In this document: positions 47,431-56,165 of the stretch, in pieces
Position numbering within the stretch: the first letter of the stretch is position 1
How the letters are laid out: the number at the start of each line of letters is the position of its first letter
Source of the DNA: Zeimonas sp046347945
GTDB taxonomy: Bacteria > Pseudomonadota > Gammaproteobacteria > Burkholderiales > Burkholderiaceae_E
Length of the DNA stretch: 64,000 nucleotides
Reading direction: 5' to 3'
Assembly (NCBI GenBank): GCA_046347945.1
Contig: JAXMFB010000005.1
Location: 124,001-188,000 of the forward strand
The notes under the pieces: generated by a model
Databases searched by the model: none
Told to the model about the DNA's origin: nothing
What the model saw: the letters and a program-made list of their open reading frames with translations, nothing else
Made by a program: the position numbers and the translations under genes

Positions 47431-48198
47431 TCAATCGTCGATCGCGACCGTGACGCTCATCAGCCCGATCAGGTCGCCGGCGTCGAGGCCGTCGCGGGCG
47501 TAGCCGAGCATGTCCGGCTCGCCCTTGGGCTTGCCGTGGCAGGACAGGCACGCGTCCATCAGGCGGATGGGCTCCATGTGGCGGTAGACCGCCTGCTTGC
47601 CCATCGTGGCGAATGCCGTCTGCGGGCGGTTCTCGTCGCGGCCCGCGTTCACGTAGTGCTGCATCGCGCTGCGCTCGACCTCGTCGGGCACGTTGACCGG
47701 ACTGCGGTAGTTGCGGCCGGGCTGCTTGATGATGATGCCGGTGCGCGCGGTGAACACCTGGCCCATCTCGCGCTCCCACTTGGCCGGCAGGAAGTTCTTC
47801 CAGGCGATGCCCTTGACGTTCAGGCGGTCCTGGTTGTTGTCGATCACCTGGCGGCCGGCCCAGAAGAGCTTCTCCAGCATCCGCCGCTGGCTCGGCGTCG
47901 CGTCGATCAATTCGCCCTCGAGGGCGGCTCGCCACTGCCCCTCGAAGAATTCCCCGGTGAAGCCCTTGTCGCCGATCGCGGGGTCGGTGAGCTTCCGGCT
48001 GTACGCGAAGATGATCATCCGGCCGGCGATCACCGCGCGTGCCAGCTTCTGCGCGGTGGCCGGCGCCTCGGACCGGGGCGCCTTCTCGAGGAACAGGTAC
48101 TCGGGGTAGCCGCCCTTCGCGCGCACGCCGACCGGGTCGGCCGCGGCGGACATCGCCGCCGAAATGATCGAGATCATGACAATCGCATGCCGGATCAT
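47431..48198 (-). CDS. DUF3365 (Tll0287-like) heme-domain protein
   Basis: 255 residues from ATG 48198 with GGAGGG upstream. A short signal (IVMISIISAAMSAAA) and a PAS-like Tll0287 fold with one heme site CLSCHG near the C-terminus. Known: such domains bind one c-type heme and often sense redox or oxygen. First gene of the sox-type operon and divergent from the two-component genes, which share its upstream region. Confidence 0.85.
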   Translation of the reverse strand: MIRHAIVMISIISAAMSAAADPVGVRAKGGYPEYLFLEKAPRSEAPATAQKLARAVIAGRMIIFAYSRKLTDPAIGDKGFTGEFFEGQWRAALEGELIDATPSQRRMLEKLFWAGRQVIDNNQDRLNVKGIAWKNFLPAKWEREMGQVFTARTGIIIKQPGRNYRSPVNVPDEVERSAMQHYVNAGRDENRPQTAFATMGKQAVYRHMEPIRLMDACLSCHGKPKGEPDMLGYARDGLDAGDLIGLMSVTVAIDD

Positions 48199-48218
48199 CC
48201 GTCCCTCCGTGGCTGTGC

Positions 48219-48295
48219 TAGTTTCGAGACAGGCTAGGCCGCGGTCGTTTCCGGGGTGTTGCCGCAAGCCGGTGTTTGTTACGAGTTGTTTCGAG
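48219..48295. promoter_or_regulatory. Direct repeats near TTGTTTCGAG between the sox operon and the two-component genes
   Basis: Three 10-base copies: TAGTTTCGAG at 48219-48228, TTGTTACGAG at 48276-48285 and TTGTTTCGAG at 48286-48295; each differs from TTGTTTCGAG by at most one base. The last two are head-to-tail at a 10-base step, the spacing used by OmpR-type regulators. They flank both start regions, so the response regulator at 48311 may bind here. Confidence 0.6.
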
Positions 48296-48310
48296 AGGCT
48301 GGGCGAGACG

Positions 48311-49021
48311 ATGGCCGGCGAGCGCGGTCGGATCCTGGTGGTGGACGACGACGACGGATTGCGCGAGTTGCTGGTGCGCTACCTGTCCGAGAACGGCTAC
48401 GAGGCGACCGGCGTGCCAGACGGCGCGGCGATGAAGCGCCACCTCGCCACCGAGCACGTCGACCTGCTGCTGCTCGACGTGATGCTGCCCGGCGAGGACG
48501 GCCTCACCCTCGCTCGCGCGCTGAGCGCGCAGGGGGCGCCGCCGATCATCATGCTGTCGGCGCGCGGCGAGGAAATCGATCGCATCGTGGGCCTCGAGGT
48601 CGGCGCCGACGACTACCTCCCGAAGCCGTTCAGCCATCGCGAGTTGCTTGCGCGCGTGGCAGCCGTGCTGCGTCGACGCGGCGCGGCCCCCGCGACCGGG
48701 CGGTTGCGCCGCTTCGGGCCCTTCGAGGTCGACCTCGAGTCGCGACGACTCACCCGCAACGGCGAAGAGATCGAGATCTCGGGCGCGGAGTTCAAGCTGC
48801 TCGAGGTGCTGCTCGAGCATCCCGACCGTGTGTTGAGCCGCGATGCGCTGGTCGACCTGCTGAAGGGCTACGAGCGCGCGCCGTTCGACCGGATGGTCGA
48901 CGTGCGCGTGACCCGCCTGCGGCGGCGGATCGAGCCCGATCCCGCACGCCCGGTCTACCTGCGCACCGTCTGGGGCGAGGGTTACCTGTTCTCGCCGGGG
49001 GCGACGCGCGCGCGCGCCTGA
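48311..49021 (+). CDS. OmpR-family response regulator
   Basis: 236 residues from ATG 48311. Receiver domain about 1-120 with the acidic patch VVDDDDG, the phosphoacceptor Asp in LLLLDVMLPG and Lys in LPKPF; C-terminal winged helix about 135-230 (DRMVDVRVTRLRRRIEPDP, VWGEGYLF). Its stop overlaps the kinase ATG (TGATG). Likely target: direct repeats at 48219-48295 and the divergent sox operon. Confidence 0.94.
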   Translation: MAGERGRILVVDDDDGLRELLVRYLSENGYEATGVPDGAAMKRHLATEHVDLLLLDVMLPGEDGLTLARALSAQGAPPIIMLSARGEEIDRIVGLEVGADDYLPKPFSHRELLARVAAVLRRRGAAPATGRLRRFGPFEVDLESRRLTRNGEEIEISGAEFKLLEVLLEHPDRVLSRDALVDLLKGYERAPFDRMVDVRVTRLRRRIEPDPARPVYLRTVWGEGYLFSPGATRARA

Positions 49022-50415
49022 TGCTGCCGCGCACGCTGTTCGGCCGCACGGCGCTGGTGATCGCATCGGCCTCGTTCGCGTTCCAGCTCTTCACCATCGC
49101 CGTGGTCACCTGGTTCGCACTGATGCCGCTCGGCCAGCGCGCGACGAGCGACTTCGCCGCGCTGATGGTCGACACGGCACGGTCGTGGGCCGCCGAGCCG
49201 GCCGCCGAGCGGCCGTGGATCCAGGAGCGCATCCACCGCGAGCACCGGCTGCAGGTCCAGGATCCCCCCGGCGAGGTGCAGGGGTTCACCCGCCGCCTGC
49301 CGTACTTCGGCCTGCTCGAGACGGCGCTGGGCGCGCGCGTCGGCCGGCGCGTCGAGTTGCGCGCGAGCCATGCCGACGACGGCGAGCAGTGGTACTGGGC
49401 CGACGTGCCGACCGACGGCCAGACGGTCCGTATCGGCTTCCCGGCCAGCCGCGTCGACGTCCAGCCGTGGCTGGCGATGCTGCTCATCCTGTCGGTGGGC
49501 ACGGTGGTGGCCCTGGTGACCTCCGCGTGGCTCGCGCACCGGCTCATCGGCCCGCTGACGCGAATGGCCGGCGCGGCGCAGGGGATCGGCCAGGGCCGCC
49601 GTCCGGACCCCCTGCCTGAAACCGGCCCGACCGAGATCGCCACGCTCGCCCGCGAGTTCAACCGGATGGGCGAACAGGTGCAGGAGCTGCTCGCCAACCG
49701 CACCACGCTGCTCGCGGGGATCTCGCACGACCTGCGCACGCCGCTGGCCCGCATCTCGCTGGCCCTCGGCATGCTGTCGGAGAAGCCCGAGCGCGAGCTG
49801 TTCGACCGCGTGATGCGCGACGTCGACGGCATGAACGAGCTGATCGGGCGCTGCCTCGAAGTCGGGCGGGACTTCGCCGAGCAGGATTCCGTGGACTTCG
49901 ACCTGTGCGACCTGCTCGCCGAGGTCGCGGGCGAGCATGCGCACGCCGGCGCGACGATCCACGGCCGCAAGGGGCCGCAGTGCCGGGTGCGCGCACGGCC
50001 GCTCGCGCTCAAGCGCATCCTGTCGAACCTGGTCGACAACGCGCTGCGCTACGGCGGCGGCCAGCCGGTCGAGCTCGAATACCGGCTCGTCGACGGCCGT
50101 GTCGACATCTGCGTGCTCGACCGCGGCCCGGGGCTGCCCGACGAGGAGCGCGAAGCCGTGTTCCGCCCGTTCTATCGGCTCGAACCCTCGCGCAGCAGCA
50201 GCACCGGGGGCAGCGGCCTGGGCCTCGCGATCGTGCGCCAGCTGGCCAACGCCAATGGCTGGAGCGTCGACCTCACGCCGCGCGAAGGCGGCGGAACGGC
50301 GGCCTGCGTGCGCGTGCCGCTCGCCGATCGCAACGCCGAAGCGGGCGGCCTCGTGCACTTCACACCCGCCGACGCATCCACTACCATGCAGCCAGACGAT
50401 CGCCCCTCCCGATGA
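49021..50415 (+). CDS. Sensor histidine kinase
   Basis: 464 residues. Two membrane segments (about 10-35 and 155-175) frame a periplasmic sensor of about 120 residues; then HAMP, a phosphoacceptor helix GISHDLRTPLARISLAL with the His, and an ATPase domain with NLVDNALRYGGG, LDRGPGLPDEE and GSGLGLAIVRQL. EnvZ-like layout. Pairs with the response regulator before it. The sensor part was not recognised, so the signal is unknown; the sox operon opposite suggests a sulfur or redox signal. Confidence 0.94.
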   Translation: MLPRTLFGRTALVIASASFAFQLFTIAVVTWFALMPLGQRATSDFAALMVDTARSWAAEPAAERPWIQERIHREHRLQVQDPPGEVQGFTRRLPYFGLLETALGARVGRRVELRASHADDGEQWYWADVPTDGQTVRIGFPASRVDVQPWLAMLLILSVGTVVALVTSAWLAHRLIGPLTRMAGAAQGIGQGRRPDPLPETGPTEIATLAREFNRMGEQVQELLANRTTLLAGISHDLRTPLARISLALGMLSEKPERELFDRVMRDVDGMNELIGRCLEVGRDFAEQDSVDFDLCDLLAEVAGEHAHAGATIHGRKGPQCRVRARPLALKRILSNLVDNALRYGGGQPVELEYRLVDGRVDICVLDRGPGLPDEEREAVFRPFYRLEPSRSSSTGGSGLGLAIVRQLANANGWSVDLTPREGGGTAACVRVPLADRNAEAGGLVHFTPADASTTMQPDDRPSR

Positions 50416-50462
50416 CTGCGCATGCGCCGTTCTGGGGGCGCAACGACAACCAGGAGGGGACC

Positions 50463-51869
50463 ATGGCCGGCAGCGCGCCCGGCGTGCCCGTCGTCGCCGA
50501 TCTCGGCGCGATCATCAAGACGCTCGACCGCCGTGGGCGGCTGGTGCGCGTGCGCTCCGAGGTCGACCCCGCCTGGCAACTCGCGTCGATTGCCGCGCAT
50601 TTCGAGGGCCGGCCGCAGGCGGTGCTGTTCGAGAAGGTCAAGGGCAGCCGTTACCCGGTCTTCACCGGTCTGTACTGGTCGCGCGAGCTGCTCGCCGACC
50701 TGTTCGGGCGCCCCGAGCACGCGCTGCCGCAGCACGTCTCGCAGTGCATCCGCAACTGGCAGCAGCGCCCGGTCGATCCGGTCGTGGTCGACACCGGGCC
50801 GGTGCTGCAGGTCACCGAGCAGGGCGTCGATCTGTCGAAGCTGCCGGTGCCGATCCACGCGGAGCGCGACGGGGGACCGTATTTCGATGCGGCGGTGGTC
50901 ATCGCTCGCGACCCCGAAACGGGCGTGCGCAACGCGTCGATCCAGCGCTTCATGGTGGTCGGCAAGGACCGGCTGGCCGTCAACATCGACGCAGGCCGGC
51001 ACCTCGAGACCTACCTCGAAAAGGCGGCGCGGCTCGGGCAGTCGCTGCCGTTCACGCTGAACGTCGGTGTCGGGCCGGGGCTGCACTTCTCGGCCGCCAC
51101 GCCGGCCGAAGCCGCACCGATCGACACCGACGAGTTGGGCATTGCCAGCGAGTTCCATGGCCAGCCGCTTCAGCTGGTGCGCGGCACCACGTCGCCGGTC
51201 GAGATGGTGGCGCACGCGATGTTCGCGCTCGAGTGCGAGATGGTGCCGGGCGAACTGCACGACGAAGGGCCGTTCGCGGAGGTCACCGGCTATTACGCCA
51301 CCGTCGCGCCGCGCCCGCTGGTGCGCGTGCACCGCATCCACCGGCGCCGGCAACCGGTATTCCAGACCATCCTGTCCGGCGTCGAAGTCTTCAACTCGGT
51401 CGGGCTGCTCGGCGAGGCGAACGTGCTGGCGCTGCTGCAGAAGCAGGTGCCGGGCGTGAAGGACGTCTACTTCTCGCACGGCGGCTGCGGTTTCTACCAC
51501 GCGGTGGTGCAGATCGCGCAGAAGCGTGCCGGCTGGGCGAGGCAGGCGCTGATGGCAGCGTTCGCCGCGTTTCCGCCGCTGAAGATGGTCACCGTCGTCG
51601 ACGACGACGTCGACATCCGCGATCCTGCCGACATCGAGTGGGCGATGGCGACCCGGCTCGACCCGGCGAAGGGAATCATGGTGATCGACAACGTGTTCGG
51701 GCATGGACTGAATCCGTCGTTCCCGAACTACCTGGGCGCCAAGGTCGGCTTCGACGCCACGCGCCCGTTCCCGCACACGCCCAACTACGACCGCGCGAAA
51801 GTGCGGCCGACGAGCCTCGATGGGCTCGACCTGGTGATCCCGCCAACCGCTTCGACCCGACAACAGTGA
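50463..51869 (+). CDS. UbiD family decarboxylase
   Basis: 468 residues from ATG 50463, chosen for the strong AGGAGGGG; an ATG at 50412 overlapping the kinase stop is possible. UbiD enzymes use prenylated FMN to remove or add CO2 on aromatic or unsaturated acids. Seen: FMVVGKDRLAVNI, ELHDEGPFAEVTGYY (the conserved acidic region), FFSHGGCG-like YFSHGGCGFYHAVVQI and VTVVDDDVDIRD. First gene of an operon with a TRAP transporter (9 bases to dctP), so it probably acts on the acid brought in. No UbiX was seen near. Confidence 0.9.
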   Translation: MAGSAPGVPVVADLGAIIKTLDRRGRLVRVRSEVDPAWQLASIAAHFEGRPQAVLFEKVKGSRYPVFTGLYWSRELLADLFGRPEHALPQHVSQCIRNWQQRPVDPVVVDTGPVLQVTEQGVDLSKLPVPIHAERDGGPYFDAAVVIARDPETGVRNASIQRFMVVGKDRLAVNIDAGRHLETYLEKAARLGQSLPFTLNVGVGPGLHFSAATPAEAAPIDTDELGIASEFHGQPLQLVRGTTSPVEMVAHAMFALECEMVPGELHDEGPFAEVTGYYATVAPRPLVRVHRIHRRRQPVFQTILSGVEVFNSVGLLGEANVLALLQKQVPGVKDVYFSHGGCGFYHAVVQIAQKRAGWARQALMAAFAAFPPLKMVTVVDDDVDIRDPADIEWAMATRLDPAKGIMVIDNVFGHGLNPSFPNYLGAKVGFDATRPFPHTPNYDRAKVRPTSLDGLDLVIPPTASTRQQ

Positions 51870-51878
51870 GGTGAGACC

Positions 51879-52934
51879 ATGACCCGAATGCTTTCGCTGC
51901 CGCTTCCCGCCCCCGGCTCGCTGGCCCGGCGCCTGGCCGCGTTGCTGATCGCCGGGGCCGCGGCGCTGGCCGCGCCGCTGGCGGCCGGGGCCGCCGAGAT
52001 CAATCTCACGTACGCGTTCTTCGCGCCGGCCGGCACCTTCCCCGGCAAGCAGATGGCGCACTGGGCCGAGGAGATCGCAAAGCGCACGAACGGCAAGGTC
52101 GTGGTGAAGACCTTCCCGGCCGGCACGCTGCTCGGCGCGCGCGAGATGTACGACGGCGTCACCAAGGGCGTCGCCGACATCGGCCTGGGCGCGCCGTCGT
52201 ACGACCCGGGGCGCTTCCCGCTGACCTCCGGCGTCTCGCTGCCGGTCGGCTTCCCGAACGCGACGGTGGCCAGCCGCGTGCTGTGGGAGATCACGAAGGA
52301 GTTCCAGCCCAGGGAGTTCGAGAACTTCAAGGTGATCGCGATGTTCACCACCGAGCCGGGCTACATCCAGTCGCGCAAGCCGGCAGGCACCGCGGCCGAA
52401 CTGGCCGGCATGAAGCTGCGCGCCGCGGGCACCGGCGTGCCGGTGCTCAAGGCGCTCGGCGCGGCGCCAGTCGGCATGCCGATGCCCGAGGTGCCGCAGT
52501 CGGTTCAGACCGGCGTCATCGACGGCACGATGACCTCGCGCGAAGTGCTGCAGGACTTCAAGCTCGCCGAGACGCTGAAGTACGTGACCGACTACCCGAC
52601 GGTCGTCGTCACCTTCGCCGCGGTGATGGACCGCAAGCGCTTCGACGCGCTGCCGGCCGACGTGAAGAAGGTGATCGACGAGCTCGGCCCCGAAATGGCC
52701 GTCTGGACCGGCCAGTACCACGACAAGCAGAACGTCGGCGGCGCGCTCGAGTGGGCGAAGAAGACGCACAACCTGCAGATCGTTCCCGTCTCGGCGCAGG
52801 AGCGCGCGGCCTGGGACGCCAGGCTCGAGCCGATGCAATCCGAGTGGGTCAAGGAGATGACCGCCAAGGGCCTGCCCGCGGCGAAGTACCTCGCCCGGAT
52901 GCGCGAGCTGCGCGACCAGTACATGAAGCAGTAA
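51879..52934 (+). CDS. dctP: TRAP transporter substrate-binding protein
   Basis: 351 residues. A signal sequence (LAALLIAGAAALAAPLAAGAA) precedes a DctP-type fold: NLTYAFFAPAGTFPGKQM, YDGVTKGVADIGLGAP and SVQTGVIDGTMTSREVLQDFKL in two parts, with the Arg that binds the carboxylate near LAGMKLRAAGT. It catches an organic acid in the periplasm. Same operon as ubiD-type gene, dctQ and dctM. Confidence 0.93.
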   Translation: MTRMLSLPLPAPGSLARRLAALLIAGAAALAAPLAAGAAEINLTYAFFAPAGTFPGKQMAHWAEEIAKRTNGKVVVKTFPAGTLLGAREMYDGVTKGVADIGLGAPSYDPGRFPLTSGVSLPVGFPNATVASRVLWEITKEFQPREFENFKVIAMFTTEPGYIQSRKPAGTAAELAGMKLRAAGTGVPVLKALGAAPVGMPMPEVPQSVQTGVIDGTMTSREVLQDFKLAETLKYVTDYPTVVVTFAAVMDRKRFDALPADVKKVIDELGPEMAVWTGQYHDKQNVGGALEWAKKTHNLQIVPVSAQERAAWDARLEPMQSEWVKEMTAKGLPAAKYLARMRELRDQYMKQ

Positions 52935-52950
52935 GCCGGCGCGCCCGCAG

Positions 52951-53451
52951 ATGTCCTGGCTCGAGAGGTTCGACGCGTTCGTGAACCGGGCGCTGGCCTG
53001 GGCGGCCGGCCTCGCGCTGATCGCGATGATGGTGTTCACCGTCGCCGACATGGTGCTGCGCGCGCTCGGGCGACCGGTGGCCGGATCCTACGAGATCATC
53101 GGCTGGCTGTCGGCGGCGGCGATGGCGCTGGCGCTCGGCTACACCCAGCAGCATCGTGGGCACGTCGCGATCGACCTGCTGACCACCCGCCTGCAGGGCC
53201 GCGTGCGCGCCGCCGTCGAGCTGCTGATGAGCCTGCTCGCGCTGCTGCTGTTCGTGGCCCTCGCCTGGTACCTCGCGCGCTACGGCCGGGTGCTACACGA
53301 GACGGGCTCGCTGTCCGAGACGCTGAAGGCGGTCGTCTATCCGTGGGTCTACGTCGTGGCCGCCGGCGCCGCCGGGCTCGCGCTCGCGCTGCTCGTCGAC
53401 TTCCTGCGGTCGGCGGCGCGGCTGCGGGCTGCGCAGCGGCAGAGCTGGTAG
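52951..53451 (+). CDS. dctQ: TRAP transporter small membrane subunit
   Basis: 166 residues with four membrane segments (LAWAAGLALIAMMVFTVADM and similar), the typical small DctQ subunit. Seen: RPVAGSYEIIGWLSAAAMAL and QQHRGHVAIDLL, family hallmarks. Begins 16 bases after dctP. Confidence 0.92.
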   Translation: MSWLERFDAFVNRALAWAAGLALIAMMVFTVADMVLRALGRPVAGSYEIIGWLSAAAMALALGYTQQHRGHVAIDLLTTRLQGRVRAAVELLMSLLALLLFVALAWYLARYGRVLHETGSLSETLKAVVYPWVYVVAAGAAGLALALLVDFLRSAARLRAAQRQSW

Positions 53452-53480
53452 GCGGCGTCGGGGCCGCGACGAGGAGAACG

Positions 53481-54782
53481 ATGGACCCGATCACGATCGC
53501 CGTCATCGGCCTGCTGGTGATGTTCGCGCTGATGCTGTTCGGGATGCCGATCGGCTTCGCGATGCTGCTGGCCGGCGTGCTCGGCAACGCCTACCTGCTG
53601 TCGGTGCCGGCCGCGACGCACCTGCTGTCGACCAACGTCTGGGAGCAGTTCTCGTCGTACGGGCTCAGCGTCGTGCCGCTGTTCGTGCTGATGGGCCAGT
53701 TCGCCTATCGGGCCGGCATCACCGAGCGGCTCTACGACGCGGCCTACAAGTGGTTCGGGCGCATGCCGGGGGGGCTCGCCTGCACGACGATCACCGCCTG
53801 TGCCGGGTTCTCGGCGATCTGCGGCTCGAATTCGGCCACCGCCGCCACGATGGGCACCATCGCGCTGCCGTCGATGCGTCGCTACGGCTACGACCGCGCG
53901 CTGGCCACCGGCGCGGTCGCGGTCGGCGGCACGCTCGGCGTCGTGATCCCGCCCAGCGTCGTGATGATCGTGATCGCGGTGCAGACCGAACAGTCGCTGC
54001 TGAAGCTGTTCCTCGCCGGAATCATCCCCGGCCTGATCCTCACCGCGCTGTTCCTCGCGACCGTGCTGTGGATGTGCATGCGCCGCCCCGAGCTCGGCCC
54101 GCCGGGACCGGCGACGTCGATGCGCGAGAAGCTCGCCTCGCTGTCCGGCGTCGTCGAGACGCTGATCCTGTTCGTGCTGGTGATCGGCGGGCTCTACGTC
54201 GGCTGGTTCACGCCGACCGAAGCGGGCGCCGCCGGCGCCTTCGGCGCACTGGTGATCGGCGTGGTGCGGCGCCGGCTGTCGCTGAAGGAGATCGTGCTGT
54301 CGGCGTCGGAGACGCTGCGCATCTCGTCGATGGTGGTCCTGATGATCACCGGCGCGGTGCTGTTCGGCCGCTTCCTGACCGTCTCGCGGCTGCCGTTCGA
54401 GCTGGCCGACTGGGCGGCGGCGCTGCCGGTCCCGCCGCTGGCGATCATGATGGTGGTCGTAGCCATCTACCTGGTCGGCGGCTGCCTGATGGACGCGCTG
54501 GGGTTCCTCGTCGTGACCGTGCCGATCTTCTTTCCGATGGCGGCGGCACTCGGCTACGACCCGACCTGGTTCACGATCGTGCTCACCGTGGTCACGACGA
54601 TGGGCGCGGTCACGCCGCCGGTCGGCGTCAACGTGTTCATCGTCAACGGCCTGGCGCCCGACGTGCCGATCCACACGATCTTCCTCGGGGTCGCCTACTT
54701 CATGCTGGCCTACGTCGCGTGCCTGGCGCTGATGTGGGTCTTTCCCGAGACGGTGCTGTTCCTTCCGAAGGCGCTGCTGTAG
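53481..54782 (+). CDS. dctM: TRAP transporter large permease subunit
   Basis: 433 residues from ATG 53481 with GAGGAG upstream. About 12 membrane segments; motifs GMPIGFAMLLAGVLG, ACAGFSAICGSNSATAATMG in two parts and FTPTEAGAAGAFGALV are typical of DctM. It moves the acid with sodium. Ends 27 bases before the convergent MarR gene. Confidence 0.94.
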   Translation: MDPITIAVIGLLVMFALMLFGMPIGFAMLLAGVLGNAYLLSVPAATHLLSTNVWEQFSSYGLSVVPLFVLMGQFAYRAGITERLYDAAYKWFGRMPGGLACTTITACAGFSAICGSNSATAATMGTIALPSMRRYGYDRALATGAVAVGGTLGVVIPPSVVMIVIAVQTEQSLLKLFLAGIIPGLILTALFLATVLWMCMRRPELGPPGPATSMREKLASLSGVVETLILFVLVIGGLYVGWFTPTEAGAAGAFGALVIGVVRRRLSLKEIVLSASETLRISSMVVLMITGAVLFGRFLTVSRLPFELADWAAALPVPPLAIMMVVVAIYLVGGCLMDALGFLVVTVPIFFPMAAALGYDPTWFTIVLTVVTTMGAVTPPVGVNVFIVNGLAPDVPIHTIFLGVAYFMLAYVACLALMWVFPETVLFLPKALL

Positions 54783-54809
54783 CAGCCGTCCGCGCACTTC
54801 GGCGCCCGC

Positions 54810-55295
54810 TCACACGCGCCGGTGGCGCGCCACCTTCTGCAGCAGTTCGACGAGGATGCCGCGCTCGGCCTCGGTGAGGTGGCGCAGCACGTCGAGCTCC
54901 ATCGTGCGCGACACCTCGGTCGCCTTGCGCGCCAGCGCGCTGCCCTTGCGCGTGAGGTGGATCTCCTGCGCGCGCCGGTCGGTCTCGCTGCGCACGCGCG
55001 TCAGCAGCTCGCGCTGCTCGAGCCGGTCGAGCAGCGTGGTGATGTTCGGCGCCGACACCGCGAGCGCCTGCGACAGCTGCTTCGGCGTGACGCCGCTGTT
55101 GTGCGCAACCAGCGACAACACGGTGAACTCGACCGTGCTCAGCTGCAGCGGCTCGCCGATGTGCTTGAGGAACACCTTGCGGATCGGGACGTTCGCCTGC
55201 GCGAGCTGGTAACCCAGCACGTGCTCCAGGCACGACTGGTCGAGTCCCTGCTTCGCGTCGGGCGACTCGGCGGCGCCGGCGCGGCGGGCGGTCAT
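54810..55295 (-). CDS. MarR-family transcriptional regulator
   Basis: 161 residues from ATG 55295. Winged helix of MarR type: LSTVEFTVLSLVAHN, VTPKQLSQALAVSAPNITTLLDRLEQRELLTR in two parts, and RRAQEIHLTRKGSAL. Known: CouR and FerC-type MarR proteins sense hydroxycinnamoyl-CoA and repress such operons. Its place at the end of the operon with feruloyl-CoA-synthase-like and crotonase genes suggests this role. Its start overlaps the stop of the small acyl-CoA dehydrogenase fragment. Confidence 0.9.
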   Translation of the reverse strand: MTARRAGAAESPDAKQGLDQSCLEHVLGYQLAQANVPIRKVFLKHIGEPLQLSTVEFTVLSLVAHNSGVTPKQLSQALAVSAPNITTLLDRLEQRELLTRVRSETDRRAQEIHLTRKGSALARKATEVSRTMELDVLRHLTEAERGILVELLQKVARHRRV

Positions 55296-55414
55296 GCCGG
55301 CCCCCAGGGAGGCGGCGCGTCGGCGGCCTGCACGCGCGCCCACTGCGCCGGGGCATCGAGCAGTCCCTCGATGACGAACTGCATCTCGCGCAGCGGAGGC
55401 TCGTAGCGCCACAT
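55292..55414 (-). pseudogene. N-terminal fragment of an acyl-CoA dehydrogenase
   Basis: From ATG 55414 a 40-residue frame reads MWRYEPPLREMQFVIEGLLD, the start typical of the N-terminal domain of acyl-CoA dehydrogenases, which are about 600 residues for this type; then PPPWGPA and stop. The rest of the enzyme is absent. It overlaps the MarR start (ATGA) and lies 7 bases after livF, so it may still be translated. Probably a relic of a deletion within the operon. Confidence 0.6.
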
Positions 55415-55421
55415 CGGCTCG

Positions 55422-56156
55422 TCACCCGGCGCGCGCGGCGCCGGCCCCCAGGTAGGTTTCGACGATCCGCGCATCGCGCGCGAGCTCGACCGCGGGCCCC
55501 TCGAGCACGATCTCGCCGGTCTCGAGCACGTAGCCGTAATCGGCCACCTCGAGCGCGGCACGCGCGTTCTGCTCGACCATGAGGATCGTCACGCCGGTCT
55601 CGCGCAACCGGCCGATCGCCTCGAAGATGTCGCGCACGACCAGCGGCGCGAGCCCCAGGCTCGGCTCGTCGAGCATCAGCAGACGCGGCTCGCCGATCAG
55701 CGCGCGCGCGATCGCCAGCATCTGGCGCTCGCCGCCCGACAGCGTGCCGGCCAGCTGTGCGCGACGCTCCTTCAGGCGCGGGAACAATCCGTAGGCGCGC
55801 GCCAGGCCTTCGTCCGGGCGGCGCCGGCGTCCGCGCAGCCGCCAGCCGCCGAGCAGCAGGTTGTCCTCGACCGGCATCGAGCCGAACAGCGCGCGCGTCT
55901 CGGGCACCAGCGCCATGCCCAGCGCCACCCGCTCCTCGAGCGAAGCGTCGCCGAGATCGCGCCCGTCGTATGCGATCCGCCCGCTCGAAGGCAGCACGCC
56001 CATCATCGCCTCGAGCAGCGTCGACTTGCCCGCGCCATTGGGCCCGATCACCGTGACGACGCTGCCCGGCGCCGCCCGCAACGATAGCCCGAGCAGCACC
56101 TCGGCCTTGCCGTAGCCGGCATGCAGGGCTTCGACGCGCAGCAGGTCCTGGCTCAT
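55422..56156 (-). CDS. livF: Branched-chain-amino-acid-type ABC transporter ATPase LivF
   Basis: 244 residues. Walker A GPNGAGKST, signature LSGGERQML, Walker B LLMLDEPSLGLAPL and H-loop ILMVEQNA show an intact ATPase; LAPLVV and the VEQN motif place it with LivF. It powers the transporter together with the LivM-LivG fusion. In many aromatic-degrading bacteria such Liv-type systems import aromatic acids. Confidence 0.93.
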   Translation of the reverse strand: MSQDLLRVEALHAGYGKAEVLLGLSLRAAPGSVVTVIGPNGAGKSTLLEAMMGVLPSSGRIAYDGRDLGDASLEERVALGMALVPETRALFGSMPVEDNLLLGGWRLRGRRRRPDEGLARAYGLFPRLKERRAQLAGTLSGGERQMLAIARALIGEPRLLMLDEPSLGLAPLVVRDIFEAIGRLRETGVTILMVEQNARAALEVADYGYVLETGEIVLEGPAVELARDARIVETYLGAGAARAG

Positions 56157-56165
56157 CGCGCGCCC

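Noticed and set aside
50172..53051. Long open frame antisense to ubiD-type and dctP genes
   Set aside because: Arises from codon bias; low-complexity Arg/His/Ala composition.
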